Assembly: GCF_014203855.1 (NCBI RefSeq)
Contig: NZ_JACHJV010000001.1
Location: forward strand, 4,960,001-5,024,000
Direction: 5' to 3'
Length of the DNA: 64,000 bases
From: Kitasatospora kifunensis
Lineage (GTDB): Bacteria > Actinomycetota > Actinomycetes > Streptomycetales > Streptomycetaceae
Positions 7,534 through 16,176 of this stretch are shown here, one piece after another (position 1 is the stretch's first letter; the number at the start of each line of letters is the position of its first letter). The notes below the pieces were generated by a model. It made no database searches, was not told the origin of the DNA, and saw only the letters and a list, made by a program, of their open reading frames with translations. The position numbers were made by a program, and so were the translations under genes.

Positions 7534-8852
7534 ACTCGTAGCGTACTGACCCCTGTCGTCCGCCGGCTCGCGTAACTCGCGTACGCCGTCACCGCGCCCG
7601 CCAGTGCCATCGCCGCCAGTCCCACGGTGGCCGCGCCCGGCCAGCCCACCGCGTGGTAGGCGTCGGCGCCCGCGGTGCCGCCGAGGCTGTTGCCGACGTA
7701 GTACGCCATCAGGTAGAGCGCCGAGGCCTGCGCCCGGCCGTGCTGGGCGGTGCGGCCGACCGCGGAGGACGCGGTGGCGTGGCCGGCGAAGAAGCCGCCG
7801 GTGATCAGGACCAGGCCGAGCAGCGCGCAGGGCAGTGAGTCGACCAGCGAGAGCAGCAGGCCGGCGGTGGTCAGGCCGATCGCGACGTACAGGGCGCCGC
7901 GGCGGCCGAGCAGTGCGGTCAGGCGGCCCGCGGCGGCGGAGGTGGCGGTGCCCACCAGGTAGACGACGAAGATCGAGGCGGCCACCGACTGCGGCAGGTG
8001 GAAGGGGGCGCCGATCAGCCGGAAGCCGACGCAGTTGTAGACGGCACCGAAGACCGCCATGAAGAGCAGGCCGAGCGCGTAGAGCCGCAGCAGCAGCGGG
8101 TTGCGCAGGTGGGCGGCGATGGTGCGGGACAGGGCGCGCGGGTCCACGGGGGTGCGGCGGAAGTGCCGGGCGGTGGGGATCAGCAGGCGGAAGGCGGCCA
8201 GTGAGAGCAGGGCGAGGACGGCGGCGCAGGCCAGGCCCCAGCGCCAGCCCCAGGCGGCGGCGGTCCAGCCCGCGAGCAGGCGCCCGCCCATGCCGCCGAT
8301 GCTGTTGCCCGCGACGTACAGGCCCATCGCCGAGGGCAGCGCGCTCGGGTGCACCTCCTCGGCGAGGTAGGCCATGGCGGTGGCGGGCAGGCCGGCCAGC
8401 GCCGCGCCCTGCAGGGCGCGCAGGGCGACCAGGGCGCCGAGAGAGGGCGCGAAGGGCAGCGCGACGGCGATCAGCGAGGCGGCGAGCATCGAGCCGGTCA
8501 TCACCGCGGTGCGGCCGTAGCGGTCGGACAGGGCGCTGGCCGGCAGCAGCGCCAGGGCCAGGCCCAGGGTGGCCGCCGAGGTGGTCCAACTCGCTTGCCC
8601 CGGCGTGATGCTGAGGTCGGTGGCGAGCAGCGGCAGCAGGCCCTGGGTGGCGTAGAGCAGGACGAAGGTGGCGACGCCGGCGGCGAAGAGCGCGAGGTTG
8701 GACCGGCGGAACTCGCGTTGCCCGGGGCGCAGGCGCAGGTCGTCACGGAGGCCGTCGGGGAGGTCACCGGGGAGGCCGTCGGGGAGATCGGTGGCGGAGG
8801 GAGCGGCACCCGGGGCGGTGGCGGCGGATGCCTCGGAGCGGACAGGAGGCAT
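7530..8852 (-). CDS. MFS transporter (sugar/drug efflux type)
   Basis: A 440-residue major facilitator with 12 predicted membrane segments after an unusually long, Asp/Pro-rich cytosolic N-terminus (residues 1-50). The A-like motif SDRYGRTAVM follows the second helix, and a repeat-half loop GRLTALLGRRGALY lies between helices 8 and 9. It resembles the YnfM/arabinose-efflux group. The start at 8852 is uncertain by two codons because GTG 8858 is also possible. It is divergently transcribed from a LysR-type regulator across a 63-bp gap that contains a CCAAT-N6-ATTGG palindrome, so the regulator probably controls it. Cargo unknown. Confidence 0.85.
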   Translation of the reverse strand: MPPVRSEASAATAPGAAPSATDLPDGLPGDLPDGLRDDLRLRPGQREFRRSNLALFAAGVATFVLLYATQGLLPLLATDLSITPGQASWTTSAATLGLALALLPASALSDRYGRTAVMTGSMLAASLIAVALPFAPSLGALVALRALQGAALAGLPATAMAYLAEEVHPSALPSAMGLYVAGNSIGGMGGRLLAGWTAAAWGWRWGLACAAVLALLSLAAFRLLIPTARHFRRTPVDPRALSRTIAAHLRNPLLLRLYALGLLFMAVFGAVYNCVGFRLIGAPFHLPQSVAASIFVVYLVGTATSAAAGRLTALLGRRGALYVAIGLTTAGLLLSLVDSLPCALLGLVLITGGFFAGHATASSAVGRTAQHGRAQASALYLMAYYVGNSLGGTAGADAYHAVGWPGAATVGLAAMALAGAVTAYASYASRRTTGVSTLRV

Positions 8853-8885
8853 GAGCACGACGGTAGACCTGCCGCTTCCATGCGT

Positions 8886-8901
8886 CCAATGCATGAATTG
8901 G
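8886..8901. promoter_or_regulatory. Palindrome CCAAT-N6-ATTGG between MFS and LysR genes
   Basis: An inverted repeat lies in the short divergent promoter region, immediately upstream of a CATAAT -10 box (8903-8908) for the LysR gene. Its position fits a LysR-type binding site serving both genes; the assignment is inference. Confidence 0.5.
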
Positions 8902-8915
8902 CCATAATCGATGCT

Positions 8916-9869
8916 GTGCTGAATGAGGAGATCCCTGCCGCCCAGCTCGCCGAGCTCGACCCGCAGGCCCCGGTGGTGCGGATGGCTCCCCGGCTGGCCC
9001 AGTTCGCGGCGGTGGCCCGGCTGGAGCACGTGACCAGGGCGGCCGAGCTGCTCGGTATGCCCCAGCCCACGCTCTCGCGCGCGATCGCCCGCCTGGAGGG
9101 CGAGTTGGGCGTGGCGCTGCTGACCCGTGAAGGGCGCACGGTGCGGCTCACCCGGGCCGGGCACCTGCTGCTCGGCTCGGTGGAGCGGGCGCTGGGCGAA
9201 CTGGAGCGCGGGGTGCGGACGGTGCGGGCCGAGGCGGACCCGGCGGCGGGGCGGGTGGCGTTCGGCTTTCTCCACACCATGGGGACGGACGCGGTGCCGG
9301 CGCTGCTGCGCGGGTTCCGCGACGACTATCCGCGGGTGCGGTTCCAGCTCGTCCAGGACTACGTGGCGGCGATGCTGGAGCGGCTGCGCGCGGGCGAGCT
9401 GGACCTGTGCCTGGTCTCGCCGCTGCCCGACGATCCGCAGCTGACTGCCCGCTCGCTGGACGAGCAGGTGCTCCACCTGGTGGTGCCCGCCGACCACCGG
9501 CTCGCCGGGCGGCGCCGGATCAGGTTGGCGGAGGTGGCCCAGGAGCCGTTCGTGGCGCTGGGGCACGGCTACGGGCTGCGCCAGATCACCGACGACTTCT
9601 GCGCGCAGGCGGGGTTCGCGCCGCGGATCGCGTTCGAGGGGGAGGAGGCGGAGACGCTGCGCGGGCTGGTGGCGGCCGGGCTGGGGGTGGCGCTGCTGCC
9701 GCCGGGCACGGTGCCGCGCCCGGGGGTGGTGGACCTGACGGTCACCGCGCCGCGCACCAGGCGGGCGATCGGGCTGGCCTGGGTGACGGGACGGCCGCTG
9801 ACGGCGCCGGTCGAGGCGTTCCGGGAGTTCGTCCTGTCGCGGCAGGGGCGGCTGCTGGACCACGGCTGA
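8916..9869 (+). CDS. LysR-family transcriptional regulator
   Basis: A DNA-binding regulator with an N-terminal winged helix (residues about 20-80, containing AAVARLEHVTRAAELLGM followed by PQPTLSRAIARLE) and a C-terminal periplasmic-binding-like effector domain. The start is set at GTG 8916 because CATAAT ends 7 nt before it, which gives a leaderless message; the upstream in-frame ATG at 8889 would overlap the promoter. The 317-residue length is normal. Divergence from the MFS gene and the palindrome between them suggest that it controls the transporter in response to the transported compound. Confidence 0.88.
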   Translation: MLNEEIPAAQLAELDPQAPVVRMAPRLAQFAAVARLEHVTRAAELLGMPQPTLSRAIARLEGELGVALLTREGRTVRLTRAGHLLLGSVERALGELERGVRTVRAEADPAAGRVAFGFLHTMGTDAVPALLRGFRDDYPRVRFQLVQDYVAAMLERLRAGELDLCLVSPLPDDPQLTARSLDEQVLHLVVPADHRLAGRRRIRLAEVAQEPFVALGHGYGLRQITDDFCAQAGFAPRIAFEGEEAETLRGLVAAGLGVALLPPGTVPRPGVVDLTVTAPRTRRAIGLAWVTGRPLTAPVEAFREFVLSRQGRLLDHG

Positions 9870-9959
9870 CGCCGTACAACGGTGCGGCGCGGGGCAGTTC
9901 GGCGGGCGGCGTCCCCGGCGGAGTCGGGTGGCGTCCGCGGCGACGTGGCGAGTAGGAAT

Positions 9960-9981
9960 CTACGCGCGTAGGGGCTACACT
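9960..9981 (+). promoter_or_regulatory. add promoter with nucleoside-regulon operator
   Basis: The perfect 12-bp palindrome CTACGCGCGTAG (9960-9971) lies between the -35 region and a -10 box TACACT (9976-9981). The ATG of add begins 7 nt after the -10 box, so transcript and coding sequence start together. The same palindrome recurs before deoC and the PNP gene. Confidence 0.75.
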
Positions 9982-9987
9982 CCCGCA

Positions 9988-11136
9988 ATGGAGAAGCAGA
10001 TCCCTTTCCCCGCGGGCACCACGGCCCCGCGTATCCCCACCGCTGACCAGATCCGCCGCGCGCCCAAGGTGCTGCTGCACGATCACCTGGACGGCGGCCT
10101 GCGCCCCGAGACCATCGTCGAGTTGGCCGCCGCCTGCGGCTACCAGGGGCTCCCCACCACCGACCCGGCCGAACTCGGCGTCTGGTTCCGCGAGGCCGCC
10201 GACTCCGGTTCGCTGGTCCGCTACCTGGAGACCTTCGCCCACACCTGTGCGGTGATGCAGACCCGCGAGGCGCTGATCAGGGTCGCCGCCGACTGTGCCG
10301 AGGACCTGGCCGCCGACGGCGTGGTCTACGCCGAGGTGCGCTACGCCCCCGAGCAGCACCTGGAGGCCGGCCTGAGCCTGGACGAGGTCGTCGAGGCGGT
10401 CAACGAAGGCTTCCGCGAGGGCGAGGCGAAGGCCCGCGCCAACGGGTACCGGATCAAGGTCGGCACCCTGCTCACCGCCATGCGCCACGCCGCCCGCTCG
10501 CAGGAGATCGCCGAGCTGGCCAACCGCTACCGCGACGCCGGCGTGGTCGGCTTCGACATCGCGGGTGCCGAGGCGGGTCACCCGCCGACCCGCCACCAGG
10601 GCGCCTTCGACTACCTCAAGGGCGAGAACAACCACTTCACCATCCACGCCGGCGAGGCCTTCGGGCTGCCCTCGATCTGGGAGGCCCTGCAGTGCTGCGG
10701 CGCCGACCGGCTCGGCCACGGCGTGCGGATCATCGACGACATCGTGGTGAACGAGGACGGGACGGTCGAGCTCGGCCGCCTGGCCGCGTACGTGCGCGAC
10801 AAGCGCGTCCCGCTGGAGATGTGCCCCACCTCCAACCTGCAGACGGCGGCCGCGAGTTCGTACGCCGAGCACCCGATCGGGCTGCTCAGCCGGCTGAAGT
10901 TCCGGGTCACCGTCAACACCGACAACCGGCTGATGAGCGGCACCAGCATGAGCCAGGAGTTCGGGCACCTGGTGGAGGCGTTCGGCTACTCGCTGGACGA
11001 CATGCAGTGGTTCACCGTCAACGCGATGAAGTCGGCCTTCGTGCCGTTCGACGAGCGCCTCGCGATGATCAACGAGGTGATCAAGCCCGGCTACGCGGAG
11101 CTCAAGGCCGAGTGGCTGTTCGGTTCGTCGGCCTGA
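9988..11136 (+). CDS. add: Adenosine deaminase
   Basis: Deaminates adenosine and deoxyadenosine to inosine and deoxyinosine, feeding the purine nucleoside phosphorylase encoded at 32-33 kb. The 382-residue protein has the zinc-binding His31-x-His33 in LHDHLDGGLRPE, then FDIAGAEAGHPP, the catalytic HAGEAFG, ADRLGHG, and a final metal/substrate aspartate in VTVNTDNRLMSGT. The ATG at 9988 is fixed by the leaderless promoter; an in-frame extension to 9928 would cross the operator. It is monocistronic and followed by a cluster of inverted repeats. Confidence 0.95.
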   Translation: MEKQIPFPAGTTAPRIPTADQIRRAPKVLLHDHLDGGLRPETIVELAAACGYQGLPTTDPAELGVWFREAADSGSLVRYLETFAHTCAVMQTREALIRVAADCAEDLAADGVVYAEVRYAPEQHLEAGLSLDEVVEAVNEGFREGEAKARANGYRIKVGTLLTAMRHAARSQEIAELANRYRDAGVVGFDIAGAEAGHPPTRHQGAFDYLKGENNHFTIHAGEAFGLPSIWEALQCCGADRLGHGVRIIDDIVVNEDGTVELGRLAAYVRDKRVPLEMCPTSNLQTAAASSYAEHPIGLLSRLKFRVTVNTDNRLMSGTSMSQEFGHLVEAFGYSLDDMQWFTVNAMKSAFVPFDERLAMINEVIKPGYAELKAEWLFGSSA

Positions 11137-11199
11137 GATCGAGTGATGGTCGCAAAAACTGACGTTTCGTCAATCTCCTTGTGGGACTGGTCAAGTAGG

Positions 11200-11276
11200 A
11201 CTGTCTGACAGTTCACTCGGGCGAGTGAAGAGCCTTTGGTTCGAGCCCGAGTGACTGTCTACGGTGGGCAGTCACT
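11200..11276 (+). promoter_or_regulatory. Cluster of overlapping, mutually exclusive inverted repeats
   Basis: This 77-nt stretch between add and the small secreted-protein gene contains four short inverted repeats. They are ACTGT-N3-ACAGT (11200-11212), TTCACTCG/CGAGTGAA (11212-11229), TCACTCGGGC/GCCCGAGTGA (11213-11222 with 11245-11254) and AGTGACTG/CAGTCACT (11250-11257 with 11269-11276). Adjacent pairs share arms, so they cannot all form at once. It may be the add terminator, tandem operator half-sites or a switchable leader; the sequence does not decide. Confidence 0.5.
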
Positions 11277-11372
11277 GCTGACACGGTGCAGCGGCACACC
11301 CTGGGCCCCGCCCGGATGTGTGCCAGGGCGCGAGCCCGTGCGCCGGCCCGACGAGGACACGAGGACGGACTC

Positions 11373-11789
11373 ATGAAGCAGGCCACTCTCAAGGTTGCCG
11401 GTACCGCGGCGCTCGGCGTCGCCATCGCGACGGTCGGGGCTGGTGCGGCCTCCGCCGCCGCTGGCCCTCTCCCCGCGCTGCCGGACACCGGCAGCGTGAC
11501 CGGGGCTCTCGGCCAGGCCCCCGCGGTCAGCGGTCCGGTGAAGCAGACCACCGGTCTGCTCGACCAGAAGTCCGGCACCCAGGCCGCGCCCGCCCCCGCC
11601 GCGCAGGCCCCGGCCGCCGCGCAGAACGGCACCGCGCCCGAGGCCGTCGCCCCGGCCGCGGCGCCGAACTCCGCCACCCGCGGCCTGCCGGTCGGCGCGG
11701 TGCAGAGCGCGGCCAAGCAGGTCCCGCTGAGCGGTGCGCTCGGCAGTGCGGTCCCGCTGGGCGCGAGCGTGCCCGGCCTGGGGGGCTGA
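11373..11789 (+). CDS. Small secreted Ala/Pro/Gly-rich protein
   Basis: A 138-residue exported protein of unknown function, of a kind common in streptomycetes. Residues 1-30 form a clear Sec signal peptide: Lys at positions 2 and 7, a hydrophobic core, and a cleavage site after AGAASA. The mature part is low-complexity with repeated PALPDTGSV-, GALG- and PLSGALGSAVPLG-like segments and no cysteines. GAGG lies 8 nt before the ATG. It stands alone between the inverted-repeat cluster and a strong bidirectional terminator. It is probably cell-wall or surface associated, but no domain is recognised. Confidence 0.75.
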   Translation: MKQATLKVAGTAALGVAIATVGAGAASAAAGPLPALPDTGSVTGALGQAPAVSGPVKQTTGLLDQKSGTQAAPAPAAQAPAAAQNGTAPEAVAPAAAPNSATRGLPVGAVQSAAKQVPLSGALGSAVPLGASVPGLGG

Positions 11790-11810
11790 CCGGAGCGGCT
11801 CGCAGCCGCG

Positions 11811-11862
11811 AACGCGTCGGGCCGTCCACTCCGCTCAGGCGGGGTGGACGGCCCGACGCGTT
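11811..11862. terminator. Bidirectional terminator, 19-bp stem
   Basis: A perfect 19-bp inverted repeat, AACGCGTCGGGCCGTCCAC and its complement, with a 14-nt loop separates the secreted-protein gene from the convergent PspC-domain gene and would serve both. Confidence 0.9.
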
Positions 11863-11887
11863 GTCGCGTTCCCTGCCTGGGCGGGGA

Positions 11888-12070
11888 TCACGGTTCCTGC
11901 GGCAGCAGGAACCAGAGCGCCAGGTAGATCAGGAACTGCGGGCCCGGCAGCAGGCAGGAGACCAGGAAGATCAGCCGGACCGTCCACGGGGTGAGGCCGA
12001 AGCGCTCGGCGACCCCGGCGCAGACGCCTGCGATCAGACGGTTGTGGCGAGGGCGGGCAAGCGTACGCAT
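11888..12070 (-). CDS. PspC-domain membrane protein, minimal
   Basis: A 60-residue protein consisting of little more than a PspC domain. It has a basic N-terminus, the signature RLIAGVCAGVAERFGL, the DNA-end-like turn TPWTVRLIFLVS, and two membrane-associated segments ending LALWFLLPQEP. GGAGG lies 5 nt before the ATG at 12070, so the longer in-frame 79-residue version is rejected. PspC proteins sense or respond to envelope stress. Here there are no other psp genes, and the neighbouring VanZ-like gene also encodes a membrane protein. Confidence 0.88.
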   Translation of the reverse strand: MRTLARPRHNRLIAGVCAGVAERFGLTPWTVRLIFLVSCLLPGPQFLIYLALWFLLPQEP

Positions 12071-12330
12071 GGGGGCCTCCGAGCGGTGGCGGGGTGCGGC
12101 TCCGGTGGTCCCGGGCTCTGCTTCCATCCTGCGCCGTGGCGACCTGGCCAGACGTCGGCCTGGTTGCCGATCCCCGACCCCGGCCTCTCACCGGGACGAA
12201 GTAGCCGGATCTCGGGGTTGGGCTCAGGGTCGCCCCTGAGTTGAAGGTGTACGGACGGCCCTGGTGGGGAGCGGCGGCCGGAGGCGCCAGGCAGCGGGAG
12301 CCGCGGACGGGGCTCAACAGCGGGCGGGGC

Positions 12331-13170
12331 TCAGAGGTGGTGCGCGCGGACCGGGGCGCGGTGGATGACGGAGGCCGGCAGCGTGCCAGGTCGGTGCGAC
12401 CGCAGCCGCTGGGCGCGCCCGTCGCCGGTGTCGCCGGGGTGCCCGGCCCAGGGGACCGCAGACTCGGCGCGGGGGCTCTGGAACGGGGTGAGACTGCTCG
12501 TCACGGGGGCGTCCCCGAGCTCGGGACGGTCGGCTGCCGCAGCGGCGACCGGGCGCTCCGGCCACGGGTGACGGGCCAGGCGCGCCCGCAGCCGCCCCCG
12601 CCCGACCGGGACAACCACCAGGTGGGCCACCGCGGCACCGATGGTGCCGAGCACTATGTCGTCCACGTTGAGCTGATAGCCGGTCAGGCCGGTCCGGATC
12701 ACCTCCAACGCCGTCGCGATCAGCGCGGTGGTGCCGAGGGTGTGCAGGAAGGACGGCAGCCAGGCGTGCCGCAGCCGTCCCCTGGCCAGCGGCAGCAGCA
12801 CACCGAGCGGGGCCAGCACGGCCAGCGAACTCGCCACCTGCCGCAGGCCCGCCGCGCCACCGGTGGTGAGCGCGCGGTGCACGGAGGCGAACGGCGTCAG
12901 GTTGGCGTCGTAGGACCAGTGGGTCGGCACCTGGCGCAGCGCAAGCCAGCCGAGCAGCAGGAAGTAGAGCGTGAGCAGGGTCACCGCAGCCGAGCGCAGC
13001 AGGGGCGGCAGCAGCTCGGGCCCGGCCGCCGGGCCGCCGGGCACTTCGGCAGTGCCGGGCGCATCGGGGCTCAGGGCGTCTTCGAGCGGCTGGGCCGTCG
13101 CGGCCAGCCCTCGGTCTTCGATCCGCACACTGTCGCGTGCTTCTCGCACGCCGGTGCCATCTCGCTGCAC
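12331..13170 (-). CDS. VanZ-like family membrane protein
   Basis: A 279-residue membrane protein. The core (residues about 60-205) has four or five hydrophobic segments with the VanZ-type pattern: LTPF in the first loop, LAPLGVLLPL in the middle, and NVDDIVLGTIGAAVAH near the end. The flanking N-terminal 55 and C-terminal 75 residues are low-complexity and probably cytosolic. The GTG start at 13170 lacks a good ribosome-binding site, and a downstream start is possible. VanZ homologues are linked to teicoplanin resistance and envelope functions. A specific role here, next to the AfsQ cluster, is not evident. Confidence 0.75.
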   Translation of the reverse strand: MQRDGTGVREARDSVRIEDRGLAATAQPLEDALSPDAPGTAEVPGGPAAGPELLPPLLRSAAVTLLTLYFLLLGWLALRQVPTHWSYDANLTPFASVHRALTTGGAAGLRQVASSLAVLAPLGVLLPLARGRLRHAWLPSFLHTLGTTALIATALEVIRTGLTGYQLNVDDIVLGTIGAAVAHLVVVPVGRGRLRARLARHPWPERPVAAAAADRPELGDAPVTSSLTPFQSPRAESAVPWAGHPGDTGDGRAQRLRSHRPGTLPASVIHRAPVRAHHL

Positions 13171-13265
13171 GTCAGACAGGACGCGGCGTCAGGCACAGGC
13201 GGTTCCCACCCGTGCCGCGCGCTCGTGCGTGTCGTCAATCACAGGGCGCCACCCACCAGGTGCGG

Positions 13266-13589
13266 TCAGTTGCACTGCACGGTCCCGCTCGGGCTGGGCG
13301 TCGCCGTGGGCTGTGCGCTGAACAGGCTGCCGTTCGCCGGCGACACCAGCGGAGAGGGCAGGGCGGACGGGTGGGCCGGCCACTTCGGGGTGGCGCTGGG
13401 CGGGCTGGTCGGCACGGCCGGTGGGTGCACCGGGCTGGGGCAGGCGGTCCGGATGGCGGGGCGGCCCGCGTCGACCGGGACGGCCGTGGGCCGGATCCCG
13501 CAGCCCGAGGCCAGCGCGGCCGTGACCGCGCCGACCCCCAGGGCGAGCACCCAGCGTGCCGCCCCACTGCTGATGGTGGCCTGGTTCAC
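13266..13589 (-). CDS. Lipoprotein of the AfsQ cluster (AfsQ3-like)
   Basis: A 107-residue lipoprotein precursor with the lipobox ALASGC at about residue 30, so Cys30 would be lipidated and the chain anchored outside the membrane. The mature part is Pro/Ser/Thr-rich with no recognised domain. Its GTG overlaps the stop of the sensor kinase gene (GTGA) behind a CGGAGG site, so the two are co-translated. In Streptomyces coelicolor a lipoprotein gene (afsQ3) occupies this position after afsQ2. The cognate function, perhaps modulating the sensor domain, is inferred from position only. Confidence 0.8.
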   Translation of the reverse strand: MNQATISSGAARWVLALGVGAVTAALASGCGIRPTAVPVDAGRPAIRTACPSPVHPPAVPTSPPSATPKWPAHPSALPSPLVSPANGSLFSAQPTATPSPSGTVQCN

Positions 13590-15280
13590 TGGGGGGACCT
13601 CCGCTCGGTGCTGTCCCCCGAGTCTCCCGCATCCCCGGCGCTGCCCGGGCCACCTCGGCTCGACGCCGGACCGGCCGCGGTCGCGCCGCTCGGTCCCCTG
13701 CCGTTCGGGTCCCTGCCGGTCAGGCCGCCGGCACTCGCCCGCCCGGTCTTCAGGCCCCCGGTGTTCGGTCCGCCCGCCGTGGCCCGCTCCGGCGGCGTCA
13801 GCGGCAGCCGAAGGGTGAAGACCGCGCCCCCCTGCGGCCCGTTGGCGGCGGTGATGGTGCCGCCGTGGATCTGGGCGTTGGCCATCGCGATGGACAGGCC
13901 GAGCCCGCTGCCCTCGGAACGGGCCCGCCCCTTGTCGGCCTTGTAGAAGCGGTCGAAGACGTGCGGCAGTACGTCCTGCGGGATGCCGGGGCCGCTGTCC
14001 TGGACCTCCACCACCACCTCGCCGGCGCCGGTCGGCCCCAGGCCCTGGCTGACCTTGACCCGCACCGGCGAGCCGCCGTGCTTGAGCGCGTTGCCGATCA
14101 GGTTGGCGAAGACCACGTCGAGCCGGCGCGGGTCGACCACCGCCAGAATTCCGCGTGGCGCGTCCACCTCCACGGCGTCGTACCAGGCCCGGCCGTCGAT
14201 GCAGGACATGATCAGGTCGGCGATGTCCATCTCGTCGGCGACCAACTTGGCGGTGCCGGCGTCGAACCGGGTCACCTCCATCAGGTTCTCCACCAGGTCG
14301 GAGAGCCGGCGGGTCTCGCTGACCACCAGCCGCACGGCCGGCTCGATCATCGGGTCCAGCGACTCGGCCTCGTCCTCGAGGATGTCGGTGACCGCCGTCA
14401 TCGCGGTCAGCGGGGTGCGCAGTTCGTGCGACATGTCGGCGACGAACCGTCGGCTCTGCGCCTCGCGGGCGCTCAACTCATCGACCTGCTGGGAGAGTTG
14501 CTCAACCGCCTGGTTGAACGTCTGACTCAGGTCGGCGAGTTCGTCGGCGCCGGTGACCTCCAGTCGCACGTCCAGCTCGCCCTCACCCAACCGCCTTGCC
14601 GCCTCGCCGAGTTGGCGCACCGGGCGGAGCACGGCACTGGAGGCCGCCTGGGCCAGCAGGGTGGCGGCGACCAGCGCGAGGATCGTCGCGACCGCCAGCG
14701 ACCAGCTCAGTGTCTTGAGGTCGTCCCGCTCGTTGTTCAGCGACTTGAACATGTAGGCGGTCGGACCGCTCGGCACCACCTTGGTGCCGCCGATCAGGTA
14801 GGGGTTGCCGTCGAGGTTCACCCGCTGCCAGTAGAGGTGGTACGTGTAGGGAATGGCGGTGGTCGCACCGCGCGGGGTGGCGACGGTGGTCACCAAGGTG
14901 TGCGGCACCTCGGCCAGGGTGAAGCGCGGGTTCGAGATGGCCGTGCAGTTGGGCTGGGCGTCGTCCACCACCACGACGTCGTAGTTCAGGCTCGAGCTGG
15001 CCACGTCGGTGGCCAACTGGCCCAGCGCCGCGCAACTGGCGCCCTGGGGCAGAGCGGAGATGTTGCGGCTGAGCGAGGAGCGGAAGTCGTCGAGCGCGGC
15101 GTTCTGGGCGCGCTTGAGCACCGCGTCGCGGTTGAGCCAGTAGGCGATGCCGGAGGCGGAGACGGCGGCGGTCAGGGACACCACGGCGAAGACCGCGGCC
15201 AGCCGGACCCGCAGCGAACTGAGTCGAAGCCGGCGCAGCAGTGTGCGGGACAGGCGGTGGCCGTTCTGAGGGTCAGTCAC
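13586..15280 (-). CDS. afsQ2: AfsQ2 sensor histidine kinase
   Basis: The membrane sensor kinase of the AfsQ two-component system, which links nutrient (notably nitrogen) status to antibiotic production and development in streptomycetes. The 564-residue protein has TM1 (about 27-49), a roughly 145-residue extracellular sensor domain, TM2 (about 192-216), HAMP, a HisKA box ADMSHELRTPLT with His285 as phosphoacceptor, and an HATPase with DSGPGIP and GSGLGLSIA. The last 70 residues are an unusual Gly/Pro/Ser-rich tail. It is transcribed with afsQ1 (117-nt gap) and the lipoprotein (4-nt overlap). Identity rests on the RR/HK/lipoprotein plus divergent sigma-factor arrangement and on the AfsQ1 sequence. 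Confidence 0.88.
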   Translation of the reverse strand: MTDPQNGHRLSRTLLRRLRLSSLRVRLAAVFAVVSLTAAVSASGIAYWLNRDAVLKRAQNAALDDFRSSLSRNISALPQGASCAALGQLATDVASSSLNYDVVVVDDAQPNCTAISNPRFTLAEVPHTLVTTVATPRGATTAIPYTYHLYWQRVNLDGNPYLIGGTKVVPSGPTAYMFKSLNNERDDLKTLSWSLAVATILALVAATLLAQAASSAVLRPVRQLGEAARRLGEGELDVRLEVTGADELADLSQTFNQAVEQLSQQVDELSAREAQSRRFVADMSHELRTPLTAMTAVTDILEDEAESLDPMIEPAVRLVVSETRRLSDLVENLMEVTRFDAGTAKLVADEMDIADLIMSCIDGRAWYDAVEVDAPRGILAVVDPRRLDVVFANLIGNALKHGGSPVRVKVSQGLGPTGAGEVVVEVQDSGPGIPQDVLPHVFDRFYKADKGRARSEGSGLGLSIAMANAQIHGGTITAANGPQGGAVFTLRLPLTPPERATAGGPNTGGLKTGRASAGGLTGRDPNGRGPSGATAAGPASSRGGPGSAGDAGDSGDSTERRSPQ

Positions 15281-15397
15281 GTGTCAGGTCAGCCATTCGG
15301 TCTCAGGGCAGCTGGCAGCGGTGCGCGGGCTCGGTGGACGGTGTCGCGGGCTCGGACGGGTGGACGCAGATCCGGTATCCGGTTCGGGGTGCGGCGG

Positions 15398-16075
15398 TCA
15401 GGCGGGCGGGTCCAGACGATAGCCCACCCCGCGCACCGTGCGGATCAGGGTCGGCGCCGAGGGGACGTCCTCCACCTTGGCCCGCAGGCGCTGCACGCAG
15501 GCGTCCACCAGTCGGGAGTCACCGAGGTAGTCGTGCTCCCAGACCAGCCGCAGCAGTTGCTGCCGGGACAGGGCCTGCCCCGGACGGCGGCTCAGCTCCA
15601 GCAGCAGTCGCAACTCGGTGGGGGTGAGCTGGAGGTCCTCGCCGTCCTTGGTGACGGTCATCGCCGAGCGGTCGATCACCACCGACCCGAAGGCCGAGGA
15701 GTCCGAGTTCTCCCGCTCGCCGCGGCGAAGTACCGCCCGGATCCGGGCGTCCAGCACCCGTGGCTGCACCGGCTTGACCACGTAGTCGTCGGCCCCGGAC
15801 TCCAGGCCCACGACCACGTCGATGTCGTCCGAGCGCGCGGTCAGCAGGATGATCGGCAGTTGGTCGCTGCGTCGGATCCGGCGGCACACCTCGAAACCGT
15901 CAATTCCGGGCAGCATCACGTCCAGAACGATCAGGTCCGGACGCTGTTCTTTGAAAAGCCGAAGGCCGTCCTCTCCGGACGCTGCGGCGGCCACGCGGTG
16001 GCCCTGGCGGGTGAGGGCGAGTTCGAGGCCGGTCCGGATGGCGTCGTCGTCCTCGATCAGTAGGAGGAAAGGCAC
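15398..16075 (-). CDS. afsQ1: AfsQ1 response regulator
   Basis: An OmpR-type response regulator of 225 residues. The receiver has the acidic pair IEDDD at residues 7-11, phosphoacceptor Asp52 in VLDVMLPG, and Lys101 in DDYVVKP. A winged-helix domain begins at about residue 130, with LTPTELRLLLELSRRPG and RLRAKVEDVP. GTG at 16075 is chosen because the fold begins FLLLIEDDD. The sequence is recalled as almost identical to S. coelicolor AfsQ1 over its length. A GTGAC-N6-GTGAC site lies 100 bp upstream, in the shared region with sigQ, which indicates control of both promoters. Confidence 0.93.
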   Translation of the reverse strand: MPFLLLIEDDDAIRTGLELALTRQGHRVAAAASGEDGLRLFKEQRPDLIVLDVMLPGIDGFEVCRRIRRSDQLPIILLTARSDDIDVVVGLESGADDYVVKPVQPRVLDARIRAVLRRGERENSDSSAFGSVVIDRSAMTVTKDGEDLQLTPTELRLLLELSRRPGQALSRQQLLRLVWEHDYLGDSRLVDACVQRLRAKVEDVPSAPTLIRTVRGVGYRLDPPA

Positions 16076-16176
16076 GCGTTCATTCTGGCTCACCGGATGC
16101 GCCGCCGGGAACCGCCCAGGCCAGGTCGGGCGTCGTGGGTGTCGTACGGCGGCTCGGGACGAAGGTCCTGCCCCTT

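Noticed and set aside
7408..8589. A 393-codon minus-strand frame overlapping the MFS gene
   Set aside because: Arg/Pro-rich shadow of the MFS transporter; only its last 41 codons resemble a real (truncated) Uma2 start.
15281..15397. A separate gene between afsQ2 and afsQ1
   Set aside because: Only 117 nt with no start, ribosome-binding site or coding bias.
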